From contig CAMLNA010000033.1 in the NCBI GenBank assembly GCA_946481025.1, forward strand, positions 1 through 34,968: a stretch of 34,968 nucleotides of DNA, in the 5' to 3' direction. The DNA comes from an uncultured Rivibacter sp. GTDB taxonomy: Bacteria; Pseudomonadota; Gammaproteobacteria; Burkholderiales; Burkholderiaceae. Under the pieces are notes generated by a model that did not search any database, was not told the DNA's origin, and was given only the letters and a program-made list of their open reading frames with translations. Both the position numbers and the translations under genes were made by a program. Shown here in pieces: positions 1 through 8,052 of the stretch. Position 1 is the stretch's first letter; every line of letters begins with the position of its first letter.

Positions 1-55
1 CGCTGAACACGGCCGTGATTTCCGGCGTGGTGAGGAAGCTGTCGAAGATGGTCAT
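1..55 (-). CDS. pcaB: 3-carboxy-cis,cis-muconate cycloisomerase, N-terminal fragment cut by window edge
   Basis: Only the first 18 codons are inside the window, reading MTIFDSFLTTPEITAVFS from an ATG at 55. This matches the conserved N-terminus of PcaB (MTIFDSFL...), the fumarase/aspartase-superfamily enzyme that lactonises 3-carboxymuconate, the product of PcaGH, in the beta-ketoadipate pathway. Its position downstream of pcaH and pcaG on the same strand supports the call. The gap to pcaG is about 230 bp and contains a palindromic repeat, so co-transcription is likely but not certain. The rest of the gene lies beyond the left edge. Confidence 0.8.
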   Translation of the reverse strand, partial: MTIFDSFLTTPEITAVFS

Positions 56-114
56 GTCAGTTGCCCATGGCGGCTTGGCGGCACCGCCGACGCATGAAAG
101 GGGATTCAACAGCC

Positions 115-210
115 TTCACCGCTGAGGCGCGGAGGGCGCGGAGATCCGCGGAGGAATTCAGGTCTTCTCTGCGGTCCTCTGCGTCCTCCGCGCCTGCGCG
201 GTGAATGAAT
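115..210. repeat. Dispersed palindromic repeat, copy 1 (pcaG-pcaB gap)
   Basis: An imperfect palindrome of about 96 bp begins TTCACCGC and ends GCGGTGAATGAAT. The left arm is built of GCGCGGAG-like units and the right arm of CTCCGCGC-like units, so RNA from either strand could fold into a long hairpin. Two relatives lie at 14891-14980 and 32457-32552. The rest of the pcaG-pcaB gap (56-114 and 211-282) has no convincing gene. At 277-218 on the minus strand there is a 19-codon open frame ending in GLK and a stop, which may be a remnant or chance. Confidence 0.85.
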
Positions 211-282
211 CGGGATCTCACTTCAGCCCCTCGGTCGACGTGCACATCGGCTGCTCCCCCGAGGGGTCAAGTGGCATTGCAT

Positions 283-795
283 TCATTCGTAGTCGAAGAA
301 CACCGTCTCCTTGTCGGTCTGCATCCACAGGTCCCAGCGGTATTCGCCGGGGCCGGTCTTGCGCGCCACCAGGGTGGGCCGGCGTTCGGCGTCCACCTGG
401 TTGAGCAGCGCCGATTGTGCGAGCGCCGGGTCGTCCTCGAGAAACACGGCGGTGAACTGGTGCTTCAGCACACCGCGTGCGAACAGCGTGATGTAGGCCA
501 GCGGCTCGCCCGCCACCTTGGCCGAGGAGGCGAACTGGAAGCGAAACTCGCCCTGGTCGCCGGCGGCCACGCGGCGAAAGCCGGGAATGGGCAGGGCCGA
601 TTCGTCCTGCGCGGCCGCGGGCGCCCAGGCTTCGAGCACCGCGTCGGTGATGGGCTGGCCGTCGCCGTCGAACACCTGGCCGCTCACGCTGACCAGTGCG
701 CCGGCCGGCACCTGCGCCGTGGCATCGAAACCCCAGCGCCAGCCTTCATGCGGGAAGGGGCCGATGGTTTGGGAAGTGGTGATCTTTTCACTCAT
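283..795 (-). CDS. pcaG: Protocatechuate 3,4-dioxygenase, alpha subunit
   Basis: A protein of 170 residues with the intradiol dioxygenase fold. The N-terminus carries the family signature TSQTIGPFPHEGW, and the C-terminus ends in the usual ETVFFDY. Together with PcaH it forms the non-haem Fe(III) enzyme that cleaves protocatechuate between its hydroxyls to 3-carboxy-cis,cis-muconate in the cytoplasm. The alpha subunit shapes the active site but does not hold the iron, and no Tyr/His ligand set is visible here, as expected. The ATG at 795 lies 19 bp after the pcaH stop with GGGAG just before it, so the two subunits are translated from one transcript. Confidence 0.95.
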   Translation of the reverse strand: MSEKITTSQTIGPFPHEGWRWGFDATAQVPAGALVSVSGQVFDGDGQPITDAVLEAWAPAAAQDESALPIPGFRRVAAGDQGEFRFQFASSAKVAGEPLAYITLFARGVLKHQFTAVFLEDDPALAQSALLNQVDAERRPTLVARKTGPGEYRWDLWMQTDKETVFFDYE

Positions 796-814
796 GTGGT
801 GGCTCCCGCAGGGC

Positions 815-1507
815 TCAGACGTTGAAGGGCGTGGCGTCGCGGCCGCGCAGCACGATGTCCCATCGGTAGCCGAGCATCTGGTCGCCCACGGTCAGGTCCA
901 TGTCGAGGCGGCAGGCGAGCCGCTCGCGGGCGCCCGCCTGCGGAATGCTCTGGAAGATCGGGTCGTGGTCGAACAGCGGATCGCCGGCCCAGTACATCTG
1001 CGTGACCAGGCGTTGCGCATGCACGTTGCCGAACAGCGAGAAGTGGATGTGCGCCGGCCGCCAGGCCTTGTCGTGGTTGCCCCAGGGGTAGGGACCGGGC
1101 TTGATGGTGACGAAGCGATAGCTGCCGTCGTCGCCGGTGAAGAACTTGCCGAAGCCGAAGAAGTTCGGGTCGAGCGGCGCGTTGTGCTGGTCCTTCTTGT
1201 GCCAGTAGCGCCCGGCGGCATTGCACTGCCACACCTCGACCAGCGAGTTGCGCACCGGCTTGCCGTCCTCGTCGAGCACGCGGCCGGCCACGACGATCTT
1301 TTCGCCCAGCGGCGCGCCGGCGCCATGGGCGGTGAGGTCGAGGTCGTTCTGGCGCAGCAGCTCGGGCGAGAAGCGCGCGAGCTGCCCGGTGGCCATCGGC
1401 GCCGACAGGCGCACCGGCGCCTGGGTCGGCCCGCGCTTCACCGTGGACTTGTAGGGCGGATAGATCAGGCTCGGGTAGGTCCCGGCTTGGATGGCGTCGA
1501 ACCTCAT
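815..1507 (-). CDS. pcaH: Protocatechuate 3,4-dioxygenase, beta subunit
   Basis: A protein of 230 residues, the normal length for the iron-binding subunit. The four ligands expected from the Pseudomonas enzyme can be placed: Tyr101 in GRYWH, Tyr140 in PGPYPW, and His153 and His155 in RPAHIHF. It catalyses intradiol ring cleavage of protocatechuate together with PcaG. It is first in a leftward pcaH-pcaG-pcaB order, with a TAGGAG ribosome-binding site before the ATG at 1507. It diverges from the IclR regulator gene and shares its control region, where PcaR-like boxes sit, so it is probably induced by a pathway intermediate. Confidence 0.96.
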   Translation of the reverse strand: MRFDAIQAGTYPSLIYPPYKSTVKRGPTQAPVRLSAPMATGQLARFSPELLRQNDLDLTAHGAGAPLGEKIVVAGRVLDEDGKPVRNSLVEVWQCNAAGRYWHKKDQHNAPLDPNFFGFGKFFTGDDGSYRFVTIKPGPYPWGNHDKAWRPAHIHFSLFGNVHAQRLVTQMYWAGDPLFDHDPIFQSIPQAGARERLACRLDMDLTVGDQMLGYRWDIVLRGRDATPFNV

Positions 1508-1552
1508 GCGCGAACTCCTAGGGCAGTGCAGGCGTTTGAAGGGGGCGAGCGG

Positions 1553-1596
1553 CGCACAAAATGTGCGTTTATCGCCCTAACGTTTGTTTATCGAAC
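1553..1596 (-). promoter_or_regulatory. Tandem PcaR-like operators in the pcaH / iclR divergent region
   Basis: Read on the minus strand, 1596-1582 is GTTCGATAAACAAAC and 1577-1563 is GGGCGATAAACGCAC, two related 15-mers 19 bp apart. From memory, the Pseudomonas PcaR box is GTTCGATAATCGCAC; the first copy shares its first nine bases and the second shares CGATAA and CGCAC. A perfect inverted repeat, CGCACA-AAA-TGTGCG, follows at 1553-1567 and overlaps the second copy. The array lies between pcaH and the IclR gene. The rest of the 168-bp gap has no other clear signal. Binding is inferred from sequence only. Confidence 0.6.
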
Positions 1597-1711
1597 GTTC
1601 TACCCGAAAATTAGCGCTACATTGATCCGGTAGCAAGGCGGCAACGCACTGCGGGGCGCGGAAATCGCCCGTTCTGTGCGAATGACGCCCAAATCAAGGG
1701 TTTACCCGCAT

Positions 1712-2614
1712 ATGGCTGACGCAAGCTCACAGTCTTCTTCGTCCGCTGGCGCTGCCGACGAGGACGAATTGGTCCCGTCTCCACCTCACGCCGCTGCCGT
1801 GGGCGCCGCGGCCGCCGAGCCGCCGGTGTTGGACGACGGCGAAGCGTCCGTCGCCGCCGGCCCGCTCAAGCGCGACCTGATCGCCGGGCTCGAGAAGGGG
1901 CTGGCCGTCATCGAAGCCTTCGACCAGGACCGGCCCCGCCTGTCGATCACCGAGGTGGCCGAACGCACCGGCCTCACTCGCGCGGCGGCGCGCCGCTACC
2001 TCATCACGCTGGCGCACCTGGGCTACGTGCAGCAGGACCGCAAGATGTTCGGCCTCGCGCCCAAGGTGCTGCGCCTGGGCCAGAGCTACATGCATTCGGC
2101 GCGGCTGCCGCGGGTGATCCAGCCCCAGCTGCACAAGCTGGCCTATGCCCTGCAGGAAGCCTCGTCGGCCGGCGTGCTCGACCATGACGACGTGATCGCG
2201 ATCGCCGCGGCCAGCGCCGGGCGGGTGGTGTCGGCCACCCTGCAGCCCGGCACGCGGGTGCCGGCGTACTGCACGTCGAACGGCCGGGTGCTGCTGGCGG
2301 CCCAGCCTCAGGAGGAGGTGGACGCGTGGCTGGCGAGGCAGACGCTGGAGCCGCTCACGCCCCACACCATCGTGCACCGCGAGCGGCTGCGCCTGGAGAT
2401 CGCGCGGGCCCGCGCCAACGGCTACGCGATGGTCGACCAGGAGCTGGAACTGGGGCTGCGCACGATCGCCGTGCCGCTGCGCAACTACCGCGGCGACGTG
2501 GTGGCCGCCATGAACGTGAGCGTGCATGCGTCGCGCATGCGGATGGACGAGCTGGTCGACAAGTGCCTGCCGGCCCTGCTGCAGGCGCAGGCGCAGCTGC
2601 GGACCCTGTTGTGA
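1712..2614 (+). CDS. IclR-family regulator of protocatechuate / 4-hydroxybenzoate genes (PcaR/PobR type)
   Basis: From the ATG at 1712 the product has 300 residues. In-frame GTG (1676) and ATG (1682) starts exist, but AAGGG lies before 1712. A winged-helix domain spans about residues 57-110 (ITEVAERTGLTRAAARRYL), and the IclR effector domain follows to the C-terminus (TSNGRVLLA, NGYAMVDQELELG, RTIAVPLR). This is the PcaR/PcaU/PobR subgroup, which senses beta-ketoadipate, protocatechuate or 4-hydroxybenzoate. It lies between pcaH (divergent) and pobA (46 bp downstream, same strand), so it could control both. The first 50 residues or so are an odd Ala/Ser/Pro/acid-rich extension. PcaR and PobR cannot be told apart here. 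Confidence 0.9.
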   Translation: MADASSQSSSSAGAADEDELVPSPPHAAAVGAAAAEPPVLDDGEASVAAGPLKRDLIAGLEKGLAVIEAFDQDRPRLSITEVAERTGLTRAAARRYLITLAHLGYVQQDRKMFGLAPKVLRLGQSYMHSARLPRVIQPQLHKLAYALQEASSAGVLDHDDVIAIAAASAGRVVSATLQPGTRVPAYCTSNGRVLLAAQPQEEVDAWLARQTLEPLTPHTIVHRERLRLEIARARANGYAMVDQELELGLRTIAVPLRNYRGDVVAAMNVSVHASRMRMDELVDKCLPALLQAQAQLRTLL

Positions 2615-2650
2615 GCGCCTCGTGCGCGTGACTGTGTAGCGTGTAGGTAG

Positions 2651-3841
<1,191 letters not shown>

Positions 3842-3848
3842 GCCTCGT

Positions 3849-4544
3849 TCAGGCTGCGGAAGCTGCCCCGAGCGCCTGCACCAGCGAGCCGTCGAACAGC
3901 ACGTTGGCGCGCAGCGCGCGGCCTGCCTGGAGCACACGCGCCGCCAGCGCGGCTTCGTCTTCAGCGCCCGCGTTGCCGGGTAGCACCAGCAGTGCCGGCA
4001 CGCCCTGGAAGCCGAAGCGCCGCATCAGCGACGCGGCCCGCTGCAGGCGTTCCTGTGCGTGCGCCGGCAGCTGCGGGTCGGCCAGGCGCTGCAGCCACGC
4101 CGACGCCGGCTCGCCGGTGGCCACCGCCAATGCGTCGGCCAGCACGCGGGCCTGGGTGATGTCCTGTCCCAGCACCCAGCGCGCATGCTGGATGGCCTTG
4201 AGTGCCGCCCGCTCATGGGCGAACGACGGGCTCAGTGCCACGGCGGTGAGTGCCAGCGCGGCCGGCCCCGAGTCGAAGCCGGACTCCGGGTTGCGCAGCA
4301 CCTGCTGCCGATAGGCCTCGCTGAACGGCATGCCGCTCATGGCCGCGATGCGCTGGTCGGCCTGCCAGATGTGCGCCTCCATGGCCGGGTCGAGCCGGCG
4401 CCCGGGATCGCCCGCGAACAGCCCGGTCGCCAGTGGCCGCAGCTGCCACTGCGGCGCTTCGCGCTGCAGCACGTCCAGCGCGGCGGTGGCGCCATAGCAC
4501 CAGCCGCACAGCGGGTCGTGCAGGTAGAGCAGCGTGCCGGCCAC
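3849..4544 (-). CDS. DsbA-family thiol oxidoreductase (FrnE/DSBA-like), cytoplasmic
   Basis: A protein of 231 residues with a thioredoxin-fold active site CGWC at 13-16 (LHDPLCGWCYG) and a cis-proline loop at GVP, Pro183. The helical insertion between them is typical of the DSBA-like/FrnE group. There is no signal peptide, so it probably acts in the cytoplasm. It is the second gene of a leftward pair: its ATG (4544) is 3 bp after the stop of the NAD(P)-binding reductase gene, so the two are co-translated. Known relatives act as disulfide oxidoreductases or glutathione-linked isomerases; the substrate here cannot be read from sequence. Confidence 0.8.
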   Translation of the reverse strand: MAGTLLYLHDPLCGWCYGATAALDVLQREAPQWQLRPLATGLFAGDPGRRLDPAMEAHIWQADQRIAAMSGMPFSEAYRQQVLRNPESGFDSGPAALALTAVALSPSFAHERAALKAIQHARWVLGQDITQARVLADALAVATGEPASAWLQRLADPQLPAHAQERLQRAASLMRRFGFQGVPALLVLPGNAGAEDEAALAARVLQAGRALRANVLFDGSLVQALGAASAA

Positions 4545-4547
4545 GGC

Positions 4548-5192
4548 TCAGTACCCCAGCGTGAAGCGCTGGCGCACGTGGCGCGGCTGCTCAATCTCGT
4601 CGAGCACGGCCACGGCGAGGTCGGCCACCGAGATGTGCGCCGGTGTGCCGTCGGCCTGCATCAGCGGCTCGTCCTTGCCGAGGCGGAACTTGGCGGTGCG
4701 GGGGCCCGGTTCGAGGAACACGGCAGGCGACAGGAAGGTCCAGTCCAGCTCGGTGTCCTGCTGGATGAGGCGCAGCGCCTCGCGCGCAGCCAGGGCGCCG
4801 GCCTTCCACTCGGCCGGGAAGGTGGGCGTGTCCACCAGCTGCACGCCGGGTGCCACGAACAGGCTGCCCGCGCCGCCCACCACCAGCAGGCGCTTCACGC
4901 CCGAGGCGCGCACGCCCTCGTGGATGGCCCGGCTGCCCTTGAGGAACTCGTCATGGATGTCGGCGTTGCCCCAGCCCGGGTTGTAGGCGCTCAGCACGGC
5001 GTCGTGGCCGGCCACCGCGCGCGCTACCTGGGCCGCGTCCTGCGCATCGGCATTCACCACCGACAGGCGCTCGCGCGGCGTGTACTTCGAGACATCGCGG
5101 GCCAGCGCCGTGACCTGGTGGCCGCGTTCCAGCGCCTCGTTGAGCAGGGCGCTGCCGACAAAGCCGGTGCCACCGATGAGGGCGATCTTCAT
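4548..5192 (-). CDS. NAD(P)-binding reductase of the atypical SDR / NmrA-like family (YwnB-like)
   Basis: A protein of 214 residues opening with a Rossmann nucleotide loop GGTGFVG at 7-13. It continues with SDR-a5-like features: VVNADAQD after beta3, a GAGSLFVAPG loop, WTFLSPA, and DLAVAVLDEIE near the end. It lacks the YxxxK pair of classical SDRs, as expected for NmrA/YwnB-like proteins that reduce flavins or quinones or act as sensors. It is first in an operon with the DsbA-like gene and divergent from a LysR gene 108 bp away, which is the likely regulator. The substrate is unknown. Confidence 0.8.
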   Translation of the reverse strand: MKIALIGGTGFVGSALLNEALERGHQVTALARDVSKYTPRERLSVVNADAQDAAQVARAVAGHDAVLSAYNPGWGNADIHDEFLKGSRAIHEGVRASGVKRLLVVGGAGSLFVAPGVQLVDTPTFPAEWKAGALAAREALRLIQQDTELDWTFLSPAVFLEPGPRTAKFRLGKDEPLMQADGTPAHISVADLAVAVLDEIEQPRHVRQRFTLGY

Positions 5193-5241
5193 GAGCGTGT
5201 CCTTTTGTCGCGAGTGAAAACGATGCCCGTGATGTTCCCTG

Positions 5242-5303
5242 CTTCACAATGAAGGCGCTAGTGCCGTCCTGGCGCTATCTCAATTAAGTGCAACTTCACA
5301 ATG
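5242..5303 (+). promoter_or_regulatory. Divergent control region with a 10-bp direct repeat before the LysR start
   Basis: The decamer CTTCACAATG occurs at 5242-5251 and again at 5294-5303, the second copy containing the LysR start codon. Between them GGCGCTA is also repeated. Paired repeats in a LysR/target divergent gap are often regulator sites, but neither copy is a clear T-N11-A palindrome, so the role is inferred. Confidence 0.35.
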
Positions 5304-6203
5304 GATCAGCTCAGGCGGATGGCGATCTTTGCCGAGGTGGTGGCCTCGGGCTCGATGACCGGCGCCGCCCGCCGGCTCGGCATGACGGCCTCGGCCGTGA
5401 GCCAGCAGCTGCGCCAGCTCGAACGCGAGCTGGACGTGACGCTGATGCACCGCTCCACCCGCAAGCTCACGCTCACCGAAGCCGGCGAGCGTTATGCCGC
5501 CGGCTGCGCCGCCATGGTCGCGGCGGCGCGCGAGGCCGGCGAAGCGCTGGCCCGCCTGCGTGATGCCCCCGAAGGAGAGCTGCGCCTCACCGCGCCGGTG
5601 GGATTTGCGCGCCACCTGGGGCCCGCGCTCGGGCCGCTGCTGGTGGCGCACCCGAAGCTCACGCTGCGCCTGTTCATCGACGACGCGTCGATCGACCTGA
5701 TCGACCAGCGCATCGACCTGGCGCTGAGGGTGGGCGCACAGCTGGCCGATTCGAGCTTTGTCGCCCGCAAGCTGGGCGACCTGCCGTTCGTGCTGGTGGC
5801 GGCCCCGGCCTACCTGGCGCGCCGGGGCTGGCCGGCCTCACCGGCCGACCTGGTGCAGCACGACTGGCTGGTGCTGCAGACGCGCGCGCGGCCGATCACG
5901 GTGTTCGAACTCCTGCCCGAGGACGGTGGCGCGCCTCATGTGCTGCGCATCGAAGGGCGCGTCACCAGCACCAACCAGAACTCGCTGCAGCAGCTGTGCG
6001 TGGCCGGTCTGGGGGTGGCGATGATGGCCAGGCCCGACATCGAGGCCGAGCTGGCAGACGGCACCCTGGCGCCTGTGCTGCCCGGCTGGCGCCTGCCCGA
6101 CATGGGCATCCATGCCGTCACGCCGCAGCGCGACCAGCAACCGGCCAAGGTACGGCACGCGATCGAGGCGCTGCGTGGCTATTTCCAGAGACTTCTGGCG
6201 TAG
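5301..6203 (+). CDS. LysR-family transcriptional regulator
   Basis: A protein of 300 residues with an N-terminal winged helix-turn-helix at about 1-60 (GSMTGAARRLGMTASAVSQQ, then LERELDVTLMHRSTRKLTLTEAG) and a periplasmic-binding-protein-like effector domain from about residue 90. It belongs to the group whose members often control a divergent NAD(P)-dependent oxidoreductase, and that is its arrangement here. Its 3' end converges on the small 70-residue gene with only 3 bp between stops. The ligand is not predictable from sequence. Confidence 0.9.
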   Translation: MDQLRRMAIFAEVVASGSMTGAARRLGMTASAVSQQLRQLERELDVTLMHRSTRKLTLTEAGERYAAGCAAMVAAAREAGEALARLRDAPEGELRLTAPVGFARHLGPALGPLLVAHPKLTLRLFIDDASIDLIDQRIDLALRVGAQLADSSFVARKLGDLPFVLVAAPAYLARRGWPASPADLVQHDWLVLQTRARPITVFELLPEDGGAPHVLRIEGRVTSTNQNSLQQLCVAGLGVAMMARPDIEAELADGTLAPVLPGWRLPDMGIHAVTPQRDQQPAKVRHAIEALRGYFQRLLA

Positions 6204-6206
6204 GCC

Positions 6207-6419
6207 CTAACCCCTGGCCTGGGCGGCGGTGGCCTGTGCGATGACGTTGAGTCCCACCTGGGTGAGCTTCAAGGCGCCGCCGCGCCATTCCATCCAGTCG
6301 CGCGCGACGAAATGCTCGATGAGGTCGTCGCCGATGAGGTCGGCCCGGCGCTGCGCCAGGTCGCGCGCGGCGGCAGGCAGCGCATCGCGGATCTCGCGGT
6401 CGGAAAAACGTTGCGGCAT
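6207..6419 (-). CDS. Small conserved-looking hypothetical protein (70 aa)
   Basis: A 70-residue protein starting MPQRFSDREIRDALPAA, with no signal peptide or membrane segment. It is predicted largely helical with mixed charge (about 24 charged residues). GGAG lies 5 nt before the ATG, and the gene begins 22 nt after the stop of the upstream response regulator gene, so it is probably the last gene of that operon. I do not recognise the family. The tail LTQVGLNVIAQATAA resembles the wing or helix of a small DNA-binding domain, but this is weak. Confidence 0.6.
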   Translation of the reverse strand: MPQRFSDREIRDALPAAARDLAQRRADLIGDDLIEHFVARDWMEWRGGALKLTQVGLNVIAQATAAQARG

Positions 6420-6441
6420 GGCTCTCCACTCTTCCTTCCAG

Positions 6442-7368
6442 TCAAAGATGTGCCAGCGGGGGCACGGTGTTCTCGAATACGCGCTCGAAGGAGTCGTCGT
6501 ACTTCGACAGCGTGGCGATCAGCTCGTCTTCGTTGAGCGGCTTGGTGAGGTAGGCATCGCAGCCGGCCAGTGCGCCGCGGATGCGGTCGACCGAGCCGCT
6601 CCTGCCGGTGACCATGACCACCACCGGCCCTCGCATCATCCGCCCGTCGAGCGGCCAGGGCATGTGCTTGATGTGCTTGCAGGTCTCGAAGCCGTCGAGG
6701 CCTTCCATCGCGACGTCGAGGAACACGAAGGCGTAGCGGCGCGTGGCCACCATCTGCAGCGCGCCGTGCCCGTCGGCGGCGGTGTCCACCGTGTAGCCCA
6801 GCCGCTGCAGCTTCATCTGCAGGAAGCGCCGCGCGATCTCGCTGTCGTCGACCACCAGCACCTGGTCGAACATGCCGTCGCCGCCTTCACCTCCCAGCAG
6901 CACCGACTGCGAGAAGTCGCCGCTTTTGCTTTCGCGCGCCGCCTGTTCCTCGGCATGCTGCCGCGCGCGGGCGGTGAAGCGACGCACCGGGCTGGCGCCT
7001 GACGGCGGGGACTTCTGCGGCCGCGAGCGCCGCTCGACCGCGGCGTCGAACTCGCGCCGCACGTGCAGCGGGTCGATGGGGCGGGGCAGGTCGGCCAGGG
7101 CATCGGGGGGTGCCGGCGGCGCCTGCAGCGTGCCCACGTACACGGTGTCGGCGGCGCGCCCGGCGGCCGCCACCACGTTGCGCACCTCGGCATGGTTCGC
7201 ATCGGCCAGCACGAAGTCGCACGCCTCGCGGCCGGGCACGATGTCGGGCAGGAGGTCGTAGTGGGTGTGATGGCTGCCGCCTTCCGGTGCAAGGCGGAAG
7301 TACGACTCGAGAGCGCTGCGCTCGAAAGCGCTGAAACCGAGCAGGGCCACGCGATAGCGTGTCGTCAT
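6442..7368 (-). CDS. Response regulator with a degenerate N-terminal receiver and a functional C-terminal receiver
   Basis: A protein of 308 residues. The C-terminal receiver (about 168-290) has the full CheY set: Asp174/Asp175 in VVDDS, phosphoacceptor Asp218 in FLDVAMEGLDG, Thr254 in VTGRS, and Lys276 in LTKPL. The N-terminal 1-115 looks like a second receiver that has lost its acidic pair (LLGFSAF) and whose KP has become RP at 96-97, although Asp56 remains in LADAN. A Ser/Arg/Glu-rich linker joins the two. There is no DNA-binding output domain, so signalling is probably through protein contacts. It diverges from the glutathione peroxidase gene. No histidine kinase is adjacent. Confidence 0.8.
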   Translation of the reverse strand: MTTRYRVALLGFSAFERSALESYFRLAPEGGSHHTHYDLLPDIVPGREACDFVLADANHAEVRNVVAAAGRAADTVYVGTLQAPPAPPDALADLPRPIDPLHVRREFDAAVERRSRPQKSPPSGASPVRRFTARARQHAEEQAARESKSGDFSQSVLLGGEGGDGMFDQVLVVDDSEIARRFLQMKLQRLGYTVDTAADGHGALQMVATRRYAFVFLDVAMEGLDGFETCKHIKHMPWPLDGRMMRGPVVVMVTGRSGSVDRIRGALAGCDAYLTKPLNEDELIATLSKYDDSFERVFENTVPPLAHL

Positions 7369-7450
7369 GGTGCGCGTTCAGATACGGTTGCGGTGCAGTT
7401 TGCATGAGCCATGCCCGCTGCGCATCGGGGTATGCCACGTTTCCCCTCGC

Positions 7451-7470
7451 CTGGGCGGCCCGGCGCCCAG
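7451..7470 (+). promoter_or_regulatory. Inverted repeat in the gap before the glutathione peroxidase gene
   Basis: CTGGGCG-6 nt-CGCCCAG forms a 7-bp inverted repeat about 44 bp upstream of the peroxidase ATG, in the 145-bp gap shared with the response regulator gene. It could be an operator or a leader hairpin. In DNA this GC-rich it may also be chance. Confidence 0.25.
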
Positions 7471-7513
7471 CCGGCTACCATCGGCCGTTTCGTTTCCGTG
7501 AAGGAGTTGTCAC

Positions 7514-8002
7514 ATGAGCAGCGTCTACGACTTCGAAGCCCAGTCGATCGACGGCAAGCCCGTGCCCCTTGCGCAATACCGCGGCAAGGTGCTGCTCATC
7601 GTCAACACCGCGAGCGCGTGCGGCTTCACCCCGCAGTTCGACGGCCTGGAGCAGCTGTGGAAGGACCATGGCGAGCAGGGGCTCGTGGTCCTCGGCTTCC
7701 CGTGCAACCAGTTCGGTGCGCAGGACCCGGGCAGCAACGCCGAGATCGCGTCGTTCTGCTCGCTGAACTACGGCGTGAGCTTCCCGATGATGAGCAAGGT
7801 CGAGGTCAACGGTGCCGGCGCGCACCCGCTGTACCAATGGCTCACGAAGGAGGCGCCCGGCATCCTGGGCAGCAAGTCCATCAAGTGGAACTTCACCAAG
7901 TTTCTCGTCGGCCGCAACGGCGAGGTGCTGAAGCGCTACGCACCGAACGACGAACCGAAGGCGCTCAAGAAGGACATCGAAGCGGCGCTGCAGGCCGGCT
8001 GA
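7514..8002 (+). CDS. Glutathione peroxidase family protein (Cys type, probably thioredoxin-linked)
   Basis: A 162-residue protein, full length for the bacterial BtuE/Gpx family, which reduces hydrogen and lipid peroxides. The catalytic tetrad is visible: Cys36 (TASACGFT), Gln70 (CNQFGAQ), Trp125 and Asn126 (IKWNF). Cys82 in SFCSLNYG sits where the resolving cysteine of thioredoxin-dependent members lies. There is no signal peptide. AAGGAG precedes the ATG. The aminotransferase gene starts 50 bp downstream on the same strand and the pair ends at a terminator, so they probably form one transcript, although no metabolic link is obvious. Confidence 0.93.
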   Translation: MSSVYDFEAQSIDGKPVPLAQYRGKVLLIVNTASACGFTPQFDGLEQLWKDHGEQGLVVLGFPCNQFGAQDPGSNAEIASFCSLNYGVSFPMMSKVEVNGAGAHPLYQWLTKEAPGILGSKSIKWNFTKFLVGRNGEVLKRYAPNDEPKALKKDIEAALQAG

Positions 8003-8052
8003 GCCGCCGCCCCCGACACACACCAGACGACCACCGAGGAGAAGCTTCCACC

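Noticed and set aside
57..245. A 62-codon minus-strand open frame between pcaG and pcaB
   Set aside because: It is mostly a translation of the palindromic repeat, with Arg/Glu/Asp-rich content and no support.
518..1633. A 371-codon plus-strand open frame across pcaG and pcaH
   Set aside because: Antisense shadow of two well-conserved dioxygenase genes; no recognisable domain.
7508..7525. TGTCACA and CGTC near the peroxidase start as a second ECF41 promoter
   Set aside because: The spacer is only 7 nt and the boxes overlap the start codon, so it cannot be the 16-17 nt spaced promoter.
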